A DNA stretch of 64,000 bases from contig AP024096.1 of assembly GCA_015099395.1 (NCBI GenBank), positions 1,116,001 to 1,180,000 of the forward strand. The letters are read 5' to 3'. The position numbers and the translations under genes are program-made. Position 1 is the stretch's first letter. The number at the start of each line of letters is the position of its first letter. A model generated the notes under the pieces. The model had not been told where the DNA came from, made no database searches, and saw only the letters and a program-made list of their open reading frames with translations. The stretch is from Ktedonobacteria bacterium brp13. GTDB taxonomy: Bacteria; Chloroflexota; Ktedonobacteria; Ktedonobacterales; Ktedonobacteraceae. Of this stretch, positions 9,635 through 18,713 are shown piece after piece.

Positions 9635-10576
9635 CTACACTTCAGCCAGCTTGTGCTGCCGAGCTGTTTCCGCTATTTCTACTGGCTGTGTGTGTGTTGG
9701 CTTGCGCCGTAGATGTAGCTCTGAGATGACGATACCAGCCAGGATACAGCAGATGCCACCGAGTTGTACAAGGGTTACCTGTTCGTGCAATACGAGGTAT
9801 GAGCAGGCGATAACGACTGGTAGCTCGATTGATCCCAGGATCGAGGCCAGGGAGAAGCCGATCTTTGGGATACCGATGGCGAAGAGGTAGGGTGGAATAA
9901 CGACACCAAAGAGCCCGAGTAGTACCATATAGAGCCAGAGGCCGTGGAATAGCGCACCGGTTGCCAGGAACTGTGGAGGGTAGACGACCAGTGTGATGAT
10001 AGCGGCACCTGTCATAAACAGGGAGCTGCGCAACGGGGCGGGAACATCTGTCGCGACCCGTGCATTGACGGTCAAATTGCCAGTATAGCTTGCCGCCGCT
10101 AATAAACCGAATATGATCCCAAGCACGCTGATATGCTGCATGTTCAACGATTGGAGGCCTGCTGCCAGGACTGTGCCGATCAACACGAGAATAATTGAGA
10201 TCCATTGATTGCGAGTAGGGACGCGACGACTGATGATCCAATCGACAAGGAATCCCATCCAGACGAATTGGAATAGCAGAATAACCCCGAACGATGCATC
10301 GAGGGTCTGCAATGCATAATAGTAGAAGATGCCGACCATGCCAGTGAAGCAGCCACTCAGGATCAACTGCAGGACGGATTTTTTTGAGATGTGGCGCAAC
10401 TGTGACCATGCAGGCAGGCAAATAAGCCAGAGAAAGATAAAGCCAAATAAGATCTGGCTACTCGTGACCTCTCCAGGCGTAAAGCCAGCACGATAGGCAA
10501 GCTTGACAATAGTTGAAAGAATACCAAAAGATGCCGCGCCCAGCAGGACTGGGATACTGGCTACAAACCTCTTCAC
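9635..10576 (-). CDS. EamA/DMT-family transporter
   Basis: 313-residue integral membrane protein with about ten hydrophobic segments in two EamA-type halves, typical of drug/metabolite transporter permeases (RhaT/YdcZ-like exporters). It starts VKRFVASIPVLLGAASFGILS at a GTG (10576) preceded by AGGAGAG. The frame runs open further upstream to 10969, but that extension covers the 75-bp dispersed repeat and has no membrane character, so it is not part of the protein. The short C-terminal tail is polar. The substrate cannot be predicted. Repeat copy 1 lies directly before its ribosome binding site. Confidence 0.85.
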   Translation of the reverse strand: MKRFVASIPVLLGAASFGILSTIVKLAYRAGFTPGEVTSSQILFGFIFLWLICLPAWSQLRHISKKSVLQLILSGCFTGMVGIFYYYALQTLDASFGVILLFQFVWMGFLVDWIISRRVPTRNQWISIILVLIGTVLAAGLQSLNMQHISVLGIIFGLLAAASYTGNLTVNARVATDVPAPLRSSLFMTGAAIITLVVYPPQFLATGALFHGLWLYMVLLGLFGVVIPPYLFAIGIPKIGFSLASILGSIELPVVIACSYLVLHEQVTLVQLGGICCILAGIVISELHLRRKPTHTQPVEIAETARQHKLAEV

Positions 10577-10589
10577 CGATGCACTCTCC

Positions 10590-10664
10590 TTACTACTTAT
10601 CCGAAAACCTGCGTGTGCGAGCACTAGCGACGCCAGTCGCGTTGGGTTTCGGAATAAGATCTTA
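10590..10664 (-). repeat. 75-bp structured dispersed repeat, copy 1
   Basis: One of four near-identical elements (others at 12813, 25683 and 56472). Read on the minus strand it starts with the palindrome TAAGATCTTA, has a CCGAAA.C arm pairing with GGTTTTCGG, an inner hairpin GCGAC-TGGC-GTCGC, and ends AGTAGTAA. Here it ends immediately before the AGGAGAG of the EamA gene, in the same orientation as that gene. Confidence 0.85.
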
Positions 10665-11465
10665 GACGGCAGGCTTTTTGACATGAGAATATCGTGTGTC
10701 GCTATGCTGCATTGTGAGCCGATACCGCCGGTTAAACAACCCGTATTAGTTGGTGAAGCGGGAGTGAGGTTTTTGGATTCTCTTGGCTGCGCGGATGGAG
10801 TCCCCATGGTCTCTAGCGAGACCAACGCTTCTTTGCTCAATAGAGGCACTAGCAGATAGATGCCGTTAGACGCAGATAGATGCAATAGATGCAGATAATT
10901 ACCACGTCGTTGTATTTGCATTCGTCTAACCTGCAGAAGATTATACCATTCAGAGAAAAAGCGTGTCAATGCGGCGTGTCTGTCGTATGCGGCATAAATA
11001 ACTGTAAGGAAATATAGTGTATGTATGTCTCTCCTCTAGAGAGAATGGTGTTTGCTTGCTGGGGTATGATAGCATTACCAGGTTGTGTTGGATGTCACAT
11101 TTGTATCACAAGGTTCGTGAAATGCGTATAATATAGAGTAATGAGGATAGATAAGGGTGGATAAGGGTGGATAAATGGCTCTTTATGATATAAACTTGGA
11201 ATAGAAAGACGTCGATAGTTGTTTTTATAAGTGAAAGAACAGTCAGTCTTATTGGTGGGTGGGGTGGCGAGGGATAGGTAATATCGAAATTTGTCACTTG
11301 GGTTTCGTATCCCACGTACTTTTGGCTAATTTATGAGGACGTGTAGTCCTCATGTGGTATATTAGAGGAACATATGGTTCGCCTCTGCACGTTTAGCGCT
11401 CCGCTCCTGGCTCAATTTTCTATTTGTGTGTTGAATATACCCTGTGTACAAAAATGGAGATGCTT
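10665..11465. other. Long intergenic region upstream of the first sigma factor
   Basis: About 800 nt between the divergent EamA and sigma-factor genes. On the minus strand 10665-10860 can fold locally (for example GGTCTC-GCTA-GAGACC near 10810) but matches no riboswitch I know. A tandem GGATAAGGGT lies near 11150-11170, and a perfect 8-bp hairpin ATGAGGAC-GTGTA-GTCCTCAT at 11333-11353, about 110 nt before the sigma start. No gene seen. Confidence 0.5.
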
Positions 11466-12620
11466 ATGGCTACAATTTTACAAGAACAAAAATATAATAA
11501 TAACTCTTCATTGAAAATGCCTTCAGAGACACACGAGGCTCTTTATACTATGCCAGGTGAAGCGAAGACTCGTCTCCTCTCGACCCTTGCATCCCCAGAT
11601 ATGGGGGAAGATATGATGGTTGAGGATGAGATAGAGGATGTCATAGAAGAAGAGGCATCTGAAGAGGATGAGGAGTTAGAAGATGAGGAGATCGAGCAGG
11701 ATACGCTTGCTGGTCTGCCTCATATCGATGGTGAGGATGATTCGCTGAGCATGTATCTGCATGAGATCGGTCGTGTGCCGTTACTGCGTGCTGCGGATGA
11801 GGTACGTCTGGCTCAGTTGATGGAGCGTGGTCAGCAAGAGGCAACGCGCGCGTCCAGTTTACGTGTCGAGCCTGATCGCCGTGTTGTCGCGATGGGTGAG
11901 GATGCTCGCCGTCGTTTGACCGAGGCAAACCTGCGTCTGGTCGTGAGTATAGCCAAAAAGTACCTGGGCCGTGGACTGAGTTTACAGGATCTCATCCAGG
12001 AAGGAAATACTGGTCTGATTGGTGCGGTCGAGAAGTTCGACTATACTCGTGGGTATAAGTTTAGTACCTATGCGACCTGGTGGATTCGTCAGTCGATCGG
12101 TCGCGCTCTAGCAAATCAGGGGCGTACGATTCGCCTCCCAGTACATATGACCGAGACAGTCAATCGGATGATGCGTACCAGTCGTCGCCTGTTGCAGGAG
12201 AATGGTCGCGAGCCAACGAACAGCGAGATTGCTGAGAGTATGGGGATCAGCGAAGAGCGCGTGATGGAGATCATTCGTATCAATCAGCGCCCGGTGAGCC
12301 TTGAGACTCCGTTGAACGAAGATGGTGATAGCAGCCTGGGCGACTTTGTTGAGGATACCGATGCCGTTGCTCCTAACGATGGCGCTGATCGCTTCCTCTT
12401 AAAAGAGCAGATGCAAGATGTGCTTTCAAGCTTGAATGAGCGCGAGCGGATTATTATTCAAATGCGCTACGGCTTCTCCGACGGGCAGAGCCATTCGCTG
12501 GAAGATATTGGTCGGCGTCTGAATGTCACACGCGAGCGCGTGCGTCAGATCGAGGCCAAAGCCCTGCGTAAACTACGCATGCTGAGTGTTGCCAATCATT
12601 TGCAGGATTACTTGAATTAA
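11466..12620 (+). CDS. RpoD-like primary-type sigma-70 factor (paralogue 1)
   Basis: 384-residue sigma-70 factor. After a very acidic N-terminal stretch (runs of E/D), region 1.2 is seen as [16 protein letters not shown]. Region 2 follows as [20 protein letters not shown], then [14 protein letters not shown] and IRLPVHM. Region 3 and region 4, with helix-turn-helix [18 protein letters not shown], complete it. It lacks the long 1.1 domain and non-conserved insert of proteobacterial RpoD. The ATG at 11466 is chosen because GGAG lies 6 nt upstream; earlier in-frame TTG/ATG codons have none. It is closely similar to the sigma factor at 13983. It recruits RNA polymerase to promoters; whether this copy or the other is the housekeeping one cannot be told. 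Confidence 0.93.
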   Translation: MATILQEQKYNNNSSLKMPSETHEALYTMPGEAKTRLLSTLASPDMGEDMMVEDEIEDVIEEEASEEDEELEDEEIEQDTLAGLPHIDGEDDSLSMYLHEIGRVPLLRAADEVRLAQLMERGQQEATRASSLRVEPDRRVVAMGEDARRRLTEANLRLVVSIAKKYLGRGLSLQDLIQEGNTGLIGAVEKFDYTRGYKFSTYATWWIRQSIGRALANQGRTIRLPVHMTETVNRMMRTSRRLLQENGREPTNSEIAESMGISEERVMEIIRINQRPVSLETPLNEDGDSSLGDFVEDTDAVAPNDGADRFLLKEQMQDVLSSLNERERIIIQMRYGFSDGQSHSLEDIGRRLNVTRERVRQIEAKALRKLRMLSVANHLQDYLN

Positions 12621-12659
12621 TCCCAGGAATCAATCCCAGGAATAATACATTTTTTTCTG

Positions 12660-12700
12660 TGCGGTATGTTCATGCTTTAACACATGAACATACCGCATTT
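12660..12700 (+). terminator. Terminator of sigma factor 1
   Basis: Perfect 15-bp inverted repeat TGCGGTATGTTCATG / CATGAACATACCGCA with an 8-nt loop and a short TTT tail, 40 nt after the sigma stop. Confidence 0.7.
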
Positions 12701-12727
12701 GTGTGTCCTCCGTATGCTGAAGAGGGC

Positions 12728-12853
12728 ATGGTTTGGTATCTGGTAGCGCCTGTGATTGAAGGTCCTGTGCAGTCCTCATTCGGTAGTTCTTGTGCTACAC
12801 TTGAAGGAGCTCTAAGATCTTATTCCGAAAACCAACGCGACTGGCGTCGCTAG
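12728..12853 (+). CDS. Possible small ORF ending inside a repeat
   Basis: A 41-codon frame starting MVWYLVAPVIEGPVQ whose last residues (SENQRDWRR) come from repeat copy 2. The early part looks protein-like, and GAAGAGGG lies just before the ATG, though very close. It may be a gene remnant whose 3' end was replaced when the repeat inserted. It is as likely to be chance. Confidence 0.25.
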   Translation: MVWYLVAPVIEGPVQSSFGSSCATLEGALRSYSENQRDWRR

Positions 12854-12888
12854 CGCTACGCACACGCAGGTTTTCGGATCAGTAGTAA
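12813..12888 (+). repeat. 75-bp structured dispersed repeat, copy 2
   Basis: Starts TAAGATCTTATTCCG and ends AGTAGTAA. Best-paired copy: CCGAAAACC / GGTTTTCGG form 9 bp around the inner GCGAC/GTCGC hairpin. It lies 27 nt before the ATG of the small Cys-rich gene and points toward it. Confidence 0.85.
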
Positions 12889-12915
12889 CAAGTAATACAG
12901 GAGGGTGCGAATTCA

Positions 12916-13137
12916 ATGAAACAAGTCTGTCAATGTGGCACCTGTGAATGGTGTCAGGCCAAGCAGAGTGTGCTCGAATTTGCCGCTCAGCGCCAGTGGG
13001 CACCTTTTGAATGGACTGCCTGCTCGACTATCTGTGGTGGCGAGCAAAACTGGAAGATCTTTGTCAAAGCACACGATCTGACCGCATTACGTTGGGTGCT
13101 GCGTGTCGCGAATGAGCAGGAGAGCGCACCGGTCTAG
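12916..13137 (+). CDS. Small Cys-rich hypothetical protein
   Basis: 73 residues, starting MKQVCQCGTCEWCQAKQ. Five Cys cluster in the first half, including a CxCxxCxxC pattern that could bind a metal; the C-terminal half is a predicted amphipathic region (LTALRWVLRVANEQE). A strong AGGAGGGTG precedes the ATG, so it is very likely translated. I do not recognise the family. It lies between two RpoD-like sigma genes, directly after repeat copy 2, and might be cotranscribed with neither. Confidence 0.65.
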   Translation: MKQVCQCGTCEWCQAKQSVLEFAAQRQWAPFEWTACSTICGGEQNWKIFVKAHDLTALRWVLRVANEQESAPV

Positions 13138-13982
13138 TCTCCTTCGGCCATCCTCTTCTCTACAACGCATAGAGCCCTCTTCACGCTAGAGCATGCTTAT
13201 TTGTGTAATATTCGGCGTCACGCAAGGTTGTCAGCGGCATAAGATCTTGCCGACTGTTAGCCTTGCTGGGGGATATCTATTATTTCACTGTTACCAAACA
13301 GCGGGGGTATACGTCGTCTTTTAATGGAGTAGGGAAGCTATCTCATTATCCTGGCGTACTTACAACAACGAGATCGATCTTTGTACGTTCTCGAGAGTCC
13401 TGATACAGATACGAATAGATACAATCGCCGTGACAGTGTCGTGAAGAGCCCTTAAGAAAATTTCCTATTCACTTCAATTTGTGGCGTAAAGATGGTATTA
13501 TAAATTATATGTTCCATGAGTAAAAAGATTCGTAGAAGGACTCTCGTGTGTCCGGTGGGCCGATGTGCCGATGTGCAGTTATGTATGGCTCGTACCGGAC
13601 AATTTTGTGTAGTATGGGTGTGGTTGTAGAAGTTACCCCGTATATTCCTATTCTGTTCTGTGCCTGCTGTTTCGTAGCAAGATAAAGGATGGCAGCTTTC
13701 CTCTGAACAGGAGTAGGGGGGTCTTCTTCGCATTTTTTGGCTTACGGCTGACACTGCGACACTGCTGACACCGCTCTACTACGAAGTGTACGTGTGCGAG
13801 TGAGATCTCACGTGTGAGATGCCCGATATCTCCCCATTCACATTGAGTTGTATGACCTGCACCGCTGAGGCATACCTATGTGTGCGGTTTACGTCGCGCT
13901 CGTGTCTTTTTTATAATGGCATGCTTGAGCGCTTATATAGTAAATGTAAAGAATTTATTCCAAAGAAGAGATTTAGAAGACG
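13138..13982. other. 845-nt leader/intergenic region before sigma factor 2
   Basis: No convincing gene. It contains the long hairpin at 13222-13266 and a GTGAGATCTCAC dyad near 13800. Its length suggests a promoter region or a non-coding RNA upstream of the second sigma gene. Confidence 0.45.
13222..13266. other. Long imperfect hairpin, possible structured RNA
   Basis: GCAAGG pairs with CCTTGC, CAG with CTG and CGGCA with TGCCG, around the loop TAAGATCT, giving a 45-nt stem-loop with two small internal loops. There is no T-run after it. It is not attached to a gene end closer than 85 nt. Its loop shares TAAGATCTT with the 75-bp repeat. Confidence 0.4.
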
Positions 13983-15104
13983 ATGAATACTCTCCAGCTT
14001 GATATTGAAGAAACGAAGGACTCTGCTACGCATAGCAAGACGGACCTAATCCGTGAAGATGAGATGGTTCCAGCCGACATGGAAGAAGTGGCTTTTGTTG
14101 AGGATGAAGAGGCTGACGATATAAATGAACAAGAGCTGCTTGAAGAAGAAGAGACGATAAACTCTTCTGACTTCTCTATCGGGGAAAGTGCCTATATTAC
14201 CGATGCTGTTGGTGATTTGGATGATTCTTTGCACATGTACCTGCGTGAAATTGGGCGGGCTCCTCTCCTGACCGCTGCTGAAGAGGTCCGTCTGGCGCAG
14301 TGGATGGAGCGAGGAAAGGCTGAGCGATTACGTGCTGAGCGCCTTGAAGTGATCCCCAATCGCATGATCATCGAGCATGGTAAAGAGGGTCAGCGCCGCT
14401 TGATCGAGGCGAATCTGCGCCTGGTGGTAAGCGTGGCGAAGAAATATGTTGGTCGCGGTATGAGCTTGCAAGACCTGATCCAGGAAGGCAATACCGGACT
14501 GATGGCTGCCGTTGAGAAGTTTGACTACACCAAGGGCTATAAGTTCAGCACCTATGCGACCTGGTGGATTCGCCAGTCGATCACACGTGCGATTGCGAAT
14601 CAGTCGCGTACCATTCGCCTCCCAGTACATCTGGCTGAGACAGTGAATCGGATGATCAAAGTCAACCGCCGCTTGTTGCAAGAACTGGGTCGCGAACCAA
14701 CACCGCGTGAAGTCGCCGAGCAGATGGGTGTGACGGTTGAGAAGGTCATTGAATTGATGAAGGTGAGCCAGACGCCTGTCAGCCTGGAGACGCCTGTCAG
14801 TGAAGATAACGAGAACAGCCTGGGCGACTTCGTTGAAGATCAGACGACGATTACCCCAACCGAGGGTGCTGATAACCAGATGCTCAAAGAGCAGATTACA
14901 AAGGTGCTTGATAGTTTGACTGAGCGTGAGCGGCAAGTTATTCAACTGCGCTTTGGCTTTATCGATGGTCAGGGTCGCTCGCTGGAAGAGGTCGGTAAAG
15001 CCTTCCATGTCACACGTGAGCGTGCACGTCAGATTGAGGCCAAGGCATTGAAGAAATTGCGTCAGTTGAGTTACGCCAATCACCTGCATGACTATATCGA
15101 CTAA
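13983..15104 (+). CDS. RpoD-like primary-type sigma-70 factor (paralogue 2)
   Basis: 373-residue sigma-70 factor with the same plan as the one at 11466. It has an acidic N-terminus ([10 protein letters not shown]), region 1.2 [16 protein letters not shown], region 2 with [28 protein letters not shown], region 3, and region 4 with [18 protein letters not shown]. The conserved core is nearly identical between the two; N-termini and region 3/4 details differ. The ribosome binding site before the ATG is weak (AGAAGACG). The tandem arrangement suggests local duplication and possibly different roles in growth and development. Confidence 0.92.
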   Translation: MNTLQLDIEETKDSATHSKTDLIREDEMVPADMEEVAFVEDEEADDINEQELLEEEETINSSDFSIGESAYITDAVGDLDDSLHMYLREIGRAPLLTAAEEVRLAQWMERGKAERLRAERLEVIPNRMIIEHGKEGQRRLIEANLRLVVSVAKKYVGRGMSLQDLIQEGNTGLMAAVEKFDYTKGYKFSTYATWWIRQSITRAIANQSRTIRLPVHLAETVNRMIKVNRRLLQELGREPTPREVAEQMGVTVEKVIELMKVSQTPVSLETPVSEDNENSLGDFVEDQTTITPTEGADNQMLKEQITKVLDSLTERERQVIQLRFGFIDGQGRSLEEVGKAFHVTRERARQIEAKALKKLRQLSYANHLHDYID

Positions 15105-15165
15105 ATAGAATTACGGATAGCAAAAGTAGGGATAGCGGAAACGCATCCTACGTACGAGCTGCAGT

Positions 15166-15199
15166 AAAAGGGGTACACACAGCGTGTGCCTCTTTTTTT
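15166..15199 (+). terminator. Terminator of sigma factor 2
   Basis: AAAAGGGG..CACAC pairs with GTGTGCCTCTTTT around AGC, with a 2-nt bulge, and ends in seven T residues. Confidence 0.7.
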
Positions 15200-15349
15200 A
15201 TGCCCTTGACAGGACGCTATCATTATTATCGCCTGACTTCCTTTGGACAGCGTGTAGCACATGCTGAAGCTCAGCGCCTGGCACAACTGGTGCAGATAGC
15301 TCAGGTAAAGCGACTGCTTGGTTCTGTGCGGACACAAGGAGGCGTATAG
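15200..15349 (+). pseudogene. C-terminal remnant of a PadR-type regulator
   Basis: Frame MPLTGRYHYYRLTSFGQRVA followed by HAEAQRLAQLVQIAQVKRLL matches the end of PadR-family regulators that sit next to permease genes (RYYRLT..G...L..E..RL..L). The winged-helix DNA-binding part is missing and the sigma terminator lies immediately upstream, so only the last ~50 residues remain. The stop at 15347 abuts the next remnant's ATG at 15350, the usual tight PadR-permease operon spacing. Confidence 0.6.
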
Positions 15350-15685
15350 ATGTCACAAAGCTCTCAACGCTCTCATTCTTCTCATCGGTCCTCAGGCGTC
15401 TCAGAGCAGCTCTACGCGGCATTACTATGGCTCTACCCGACCTCGTTTCGACGTGAGTATGGTTGTGAAATGGTACAAACCTTTCGTGATCTCTATCGTC
15501 AGGAACGAGCGGCGAGCGTGGTATGAGGCGTGCTGCGTCTGTGGAGTCTGATGCTCTCTGATCTTTTAACAACTCTCTGTATTGAACATTATAGAGCTTT
15601 ATTTGATCGTGAAAGCGCAGAATCACGCATGGGTTGCCGAACAGGTAGTCAAAGAGCTGCTTACCCAGGTCTATTGCGCTTCTGA
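15350..15685 (+). pseudogene. N-terminal remnant of a permease-prefix protein, with nonsense codon
   Basis: The frame reads SEQLYAALLWLYPTSFRREY, then GCEMVQTFRDLYRQERAAS, the 'permease prefix' seen at the start of membrane proteins encoded after PadR regulators. An in-frame TGA at 15524-15526 interrupts it, then it continues as GVLRLWSLMLSDLLTTLCIE until a TGA at 15683. No membrane segments follow. The TGA stands where a Trp codon (TGG) would fit, so a nonsense mutation plus loss of the 3' end is likely. I infer a decayed operon. Confidence 0.6.
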
Positions 15686-15733
15686 GAAAGTGCAGGATGG
15701 CGATACCCTGGTGAGGATACTAGCAAGAAGTTT

Positions 15734-15762
15734 GGATGAGAAAATAGCGCTATTTCTCATCC
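15734..15762. terminator. Hairpin between the permease remnant and the convergent kinase
   Basis: GGATGAGAAA(A)TAGC pairs with GCTATTTCTCATCC, nearly perfect with one bulged A. It lies 22 nt past the kinase stop and probably ends the minus-strand transcript. Confidence 0.55.
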
Positions 15763-15783
15763 AACTGGTGGTTATATAGTTGA

Positions 15784-16791
15784 TTAGTGTATGAGCATAG
15801 TGATGAGTATGATGACAAGGATGGCGATCAGGAGCACGCCACCTCCCATCCAGAGATAGTTAGCCTCAATGGTTGTACGTGTTTTTGCCATGATTCTGGT
15901 TGTATGCGATGGTACAACATTGATTGAAACGGGTTGAGTTGGCCGTGTTGGTTGAGGCAGAGGGACCGCGCCCATATTATAGTGCCGCGCCTGCTGAAAG
16001 GCGTTGGCGAAGGCTCTTGCTGTATGGAAACGTCTCTGCGGATCTTTCTCAAGTGTTTGTAGGATAACGCGTTCAACATCAGGTGTGATTGCTGGATTGA
16101 AGCGTGATGGTGGTGGTGGTGCCTCTCTGAGATGCTTCATGACGATCGAGACCGGGTTTGCTCCTTTGAACGGTACCGTCCCTGTAGCCATCTGATAGAC
16201 AAGCACGCCAAGGGCATAGATATCGCTGGCCGGAGTTGCAGGCTGATCGACCAATTCGGGAGCCATGTATTCGGGCGTGCCAACTAGAAAGCCCGATTTT
16301 GTCAGGCTAAACTCGTCCTCAACGCTTTTCACCAGTCCGAAGTCTGTCAGGTAGGCGTAGTGACCATCGCGCAGCAGCACATTTGATGCTTTAATATCGC
16401 GATGCAGCACACCATGTTCATGGGCAAACTGAAGTGCATTAGCGATCTGATCTAAGACATGTTCAATCTCTTCCAATGGCATCGGACCTGCGCTCACACC
16501 ACGGCTAAGTGTGCCATATTCTATATATGGCGTGACCAGATACGCCCACATATCATATTCGCCGTAGTCCAGTGCTGGTAGAATATGTGAATGATGTAAT
16601 GAAGCTAATGTCCGTGTTTCGCGGCGAAAGCGTTCATAGAATTCGCCTGCACTGCGCTTCACCATTTTTAACGCCACCAACTGATTGGTACGTTGATCAT
16701 GCCCCAGGTATACCTCAGACATTCCACCACGCGCTAACCCACGATCGATATGATAATATTGTCCAATAGTTATATCTATAAGTTCTTGCAT
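15784..16791 (-). CDS. Ser/Thr protein kinase with C-terminal membrane anchor
   Basis: 335 residues. Hanks-type kinase domain at about 8-270 with glycine loop ARGGMSEVY, K42 in ALKMVK, HRDIKASN with D132, DFG at 150-152, and GTPEYMAPE in the activation segment; all catalytic residues are present. A short Pro/Thr-rich linker leads to one membrane helix (about 312-333) and the protein ends right after it, so there is no extracellular sensor. The ATG follows AAGGAG. It may signal to the nearby sigma-factor region, but nothing in the sequence shows that. Confidence 0.9.
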   Translation of the reverse strand: MQELIDITIGQYYHIDRGLARGGMSEVYLGHDQRTNQLVALKMVKRSAGEFYERFRRETRTLASLHHSHILPALDYGEYDMWAYLVTPYIEYGTLSRGVSAGPMPLEEIEHVLDQIANALQFAHEHGVLHRDIKASNVLLRDGHYAYLTDFGLVKSVEDEFSLTKSGFLVGTPEYMAPELVDQPATPASDIYALGVLVYQMATGTVPFKGANPVSIVMKHLREAPPPPSRFNPAITPDVERVILQTLEKDPQRRFHTARAFANAFQQARHYNMGAVPLPQPTRPTQPVSINVVPSHTTRIMAKTRTTIEANYLWMGGGVLLIAILVIILITMLIH

Positions 16792-17503
16792 AAGATTTTG
16801 TTACTCCTTATTGACCCGGTAAACAGGCTCTTCGGGGTCACTACTCTCTCACTCTGACATACGACTTGCTTAAAGCAGATATGCAAGAAAAAGAAGAGCG
16901 GCGCTTCTATCATAAACTGTTTCTGCTCGGTCTTGCAAGCCAATAGGATAAGTCTTCATCAGTGAAGTCTCAATCCAGTTACAAAATAAGCTGTGAGAGC
17001 TGAAAATGGAGAATTTAGATAGTATTATTGGTCGCTTTCTGTGTGCAAAGCTGAACAAATCAGCTATAATCTCTAGTGAGATTTATACATTTGTCATACG
17101 TATATATTAGCGGGAAATAAAATACTCTCCAGCACTCATGCGCGTTTGTACACGGTTCATTCGTCATGTTTGAGAGCTGTTTTTCGCGTTTATACGTTTT
17201 TTAGTGTGCATGCGGTGAAAAAGCATGAATGCGCTGTATAATTGTGTACACATGGAATAAGTATTTTCTTTCTATTGTTACCTGATGCTTTTAGATGTAT
17301 ACTCTGATTTTCCCGTGTACATGCGTAGCCTTGTATTTTTATGGAGTAGAGAGACTGTTAAGACAAGCAACGAGCAATAAATGCTCCTGTGATAGGCATA
17401 GATGTAGCTCTATACTGTGCTTTATGGTTCTGACAGCAATACTTCCATCCGCGGGTGAGCAAGAAGATCCCTCAATAGTATAAGAGGAAAGAAAGGACCC
17501 TTC
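16792..17503. other. 712-nt region between the divergent kinase and BMP operon
   Basis: No gene seen. It includes a small GAGCA-ATAAA-TGCTC hairpin near 17370. Such a long leader before a nucleoside-type importer could carry regulation, but I found no purine, preQ1 or other riboswitch core by eye. Confidence 0.4.
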
Positions 17504-18577
17504 ATGAGACGGCTTAGTACTCCGCGCCTGCTCGTTTTGACGCTTGCAGTTATTTTTTCGATCGCACTCTCAGCTTGTGGTGGCACAGCGCTCCCTGGCT
17601 CTGTATCCACATCGAACAGCAATGTAAAGACCGTTGCACTCGTTACCGATACCGGTGGTATTCATGACCAGAGTTTCAACGAAGCAGCCTACAATGGTTA
17701 TTTGGCTTCACAGGCTCAATATGGTTTTAAGAAGCAGGTCATTCAGTCGACATCTGAGAGTGATTACGTGAAGAACCTTACGCTGGCTGCGAAGACCTCT
17801 GATCTGACTATTGCTGTTGGTTTCTTGATGGCGACTGCGGTAGACACCGTCGCGAAGGAATACCCCAACAAAGAGTTTGCATTGATCGATGCTTGCCCGA
17901 CCTCTGGCACGAGCAGTGATTGTGACACCACCTTGAAAAATGTTGCTTCACTGTACTACAAAGAGCAGGAAGCTGGTTGTCTGGTTGGTGCCGCCGCTGG
18001 CGAGATCGAGTTGCTGGGTAAGAGCAAGATGCCGAACCTGTTAGGTGGCAACACAATTGCGGCCGTTGGTGGACAGGAGATCCCCCCTGTTGATCACTAC
18101 ATCGCAGGGTATCAGTACTGTTCAAAGCTGGTAGATCCGAGCATCACAGTGTTGGTTAACTACTCGAACTCATTCTCTGATACTGCGAAGTGTGAGGACA
18201 TCGCTAATAGTGATATCGACGCTCACAAGGCTGACATTATCTTCCAGGTTGCTGGTGGTTGTGGCAACGGTGCGTTGCAGGCCGCTAAAGCCAAAAATGT
18301 GTATAGCATTGGTGTTGATAGCGACCAGAGTGGTGTCAATAACAGTGTGATCACCAGCGCCATCAAACGCGTTGATCAGTCTGTGACCAGCACGATCACC
18401 AATCTTGAGACTGGCAAGTTTACTACCAATCCTCCTATCTTTGACCTCGCGCATAAAGGTGTAGGCTATGCTCCGTTCAGTAGCATCGTGCCAGCTCAAG
18501 TCAAGACTGTCGTTGATCAGTATGCAACCAAGATCAAAGCCGGTACGATCCAGATTCCTGATACCGTTTCAAAATAG
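17504..18577 (+). CDS. BMP-family substrate-binding lipoprotein (PnrA/Med-like)
   Basis: 357 residues. Signal peptide with lipobox LSAC, Cys25 being the predicted lipidated residue. The mature part starts with the family pattern VALVTDTGGIHDQSFNEAAY and has VGGQEIPPVDHYIAGYQYC and IFQVAGGCGNGA. Known BMP proteins bind purine or pyrimidine nucleosides and feed ABC importers. It is the first gene of a four-gene operon with two permeases and a double ATPase, matching the nucleoside (NupABC/YufOPQ) and PnrABCDE layouts. The ATG follows GAGGAAAGAAAGG. Confidence 0.92.
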   Translation: MRRLSTPRLLVLTLAVIFSIALSACGGTALPGSVSTSNSNVKTVALVTDTGGIHDQSFNEAAYNGYLASQAQYGFKKQVIQSTSESDYVKNLTLAAKTSDLTIAVGFLMATAVDTVAKEYPNKEFALIDACPTSGTSSDCDTTLKNVASLYYKEQEAGCLVGAAAGEIELLGKSKMPNLLGGNTIAAVGGQEIPPVDHYIAGYQYCSKLVDPSITVLVNYSNSFSDTAKCEDIANSDIDAHKADIIFQVAGGCGNGALQAAKAKNVYSIGVDSDQSGVNNSVITSAIKRVDQSVTSTITNLETGKFTTNPPIFDLAHKGVGYAPFSSIVPAQVKTVVDQYATKIKAGTIQIPDTVSK

Positions 18578-18713
18578 CATAATGTAACGTTTGCGCAAGA
18601 CGTTTGCTTACCTTAGATGGTAGATGATGCGATGCTTCGCACGAAGTTGTGCAGGTGTCGCATCTGCGTGCTTGTTTACTTTATTCTCGTTGCGCGCAGG
18701 AGGAGCTAGCCGT

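Noticed and set aside
10503..10859. 118-codon plus-strand frame, part of it looking like a TnpB C-terminal tail (EPIPPVKQPVLVGEAG)
   Set aside because: The first half is antisense to EamA and no TnpB core residues are present; similarity is only impressionistic.
10577..10969. Longer N-terminus of the EamA protein (444 residues)
   Set aside because: The extra 131 residues cover the 75-bp repeat and are not membrane-like; a GTG with AGGAGAG at 10576 is a better start.
13452..13754. 100-codon minus-strand frame upstream of sigma factor 2
   Set aside because: Low-complexity composition, no ribosome site, no domain; probably chance.
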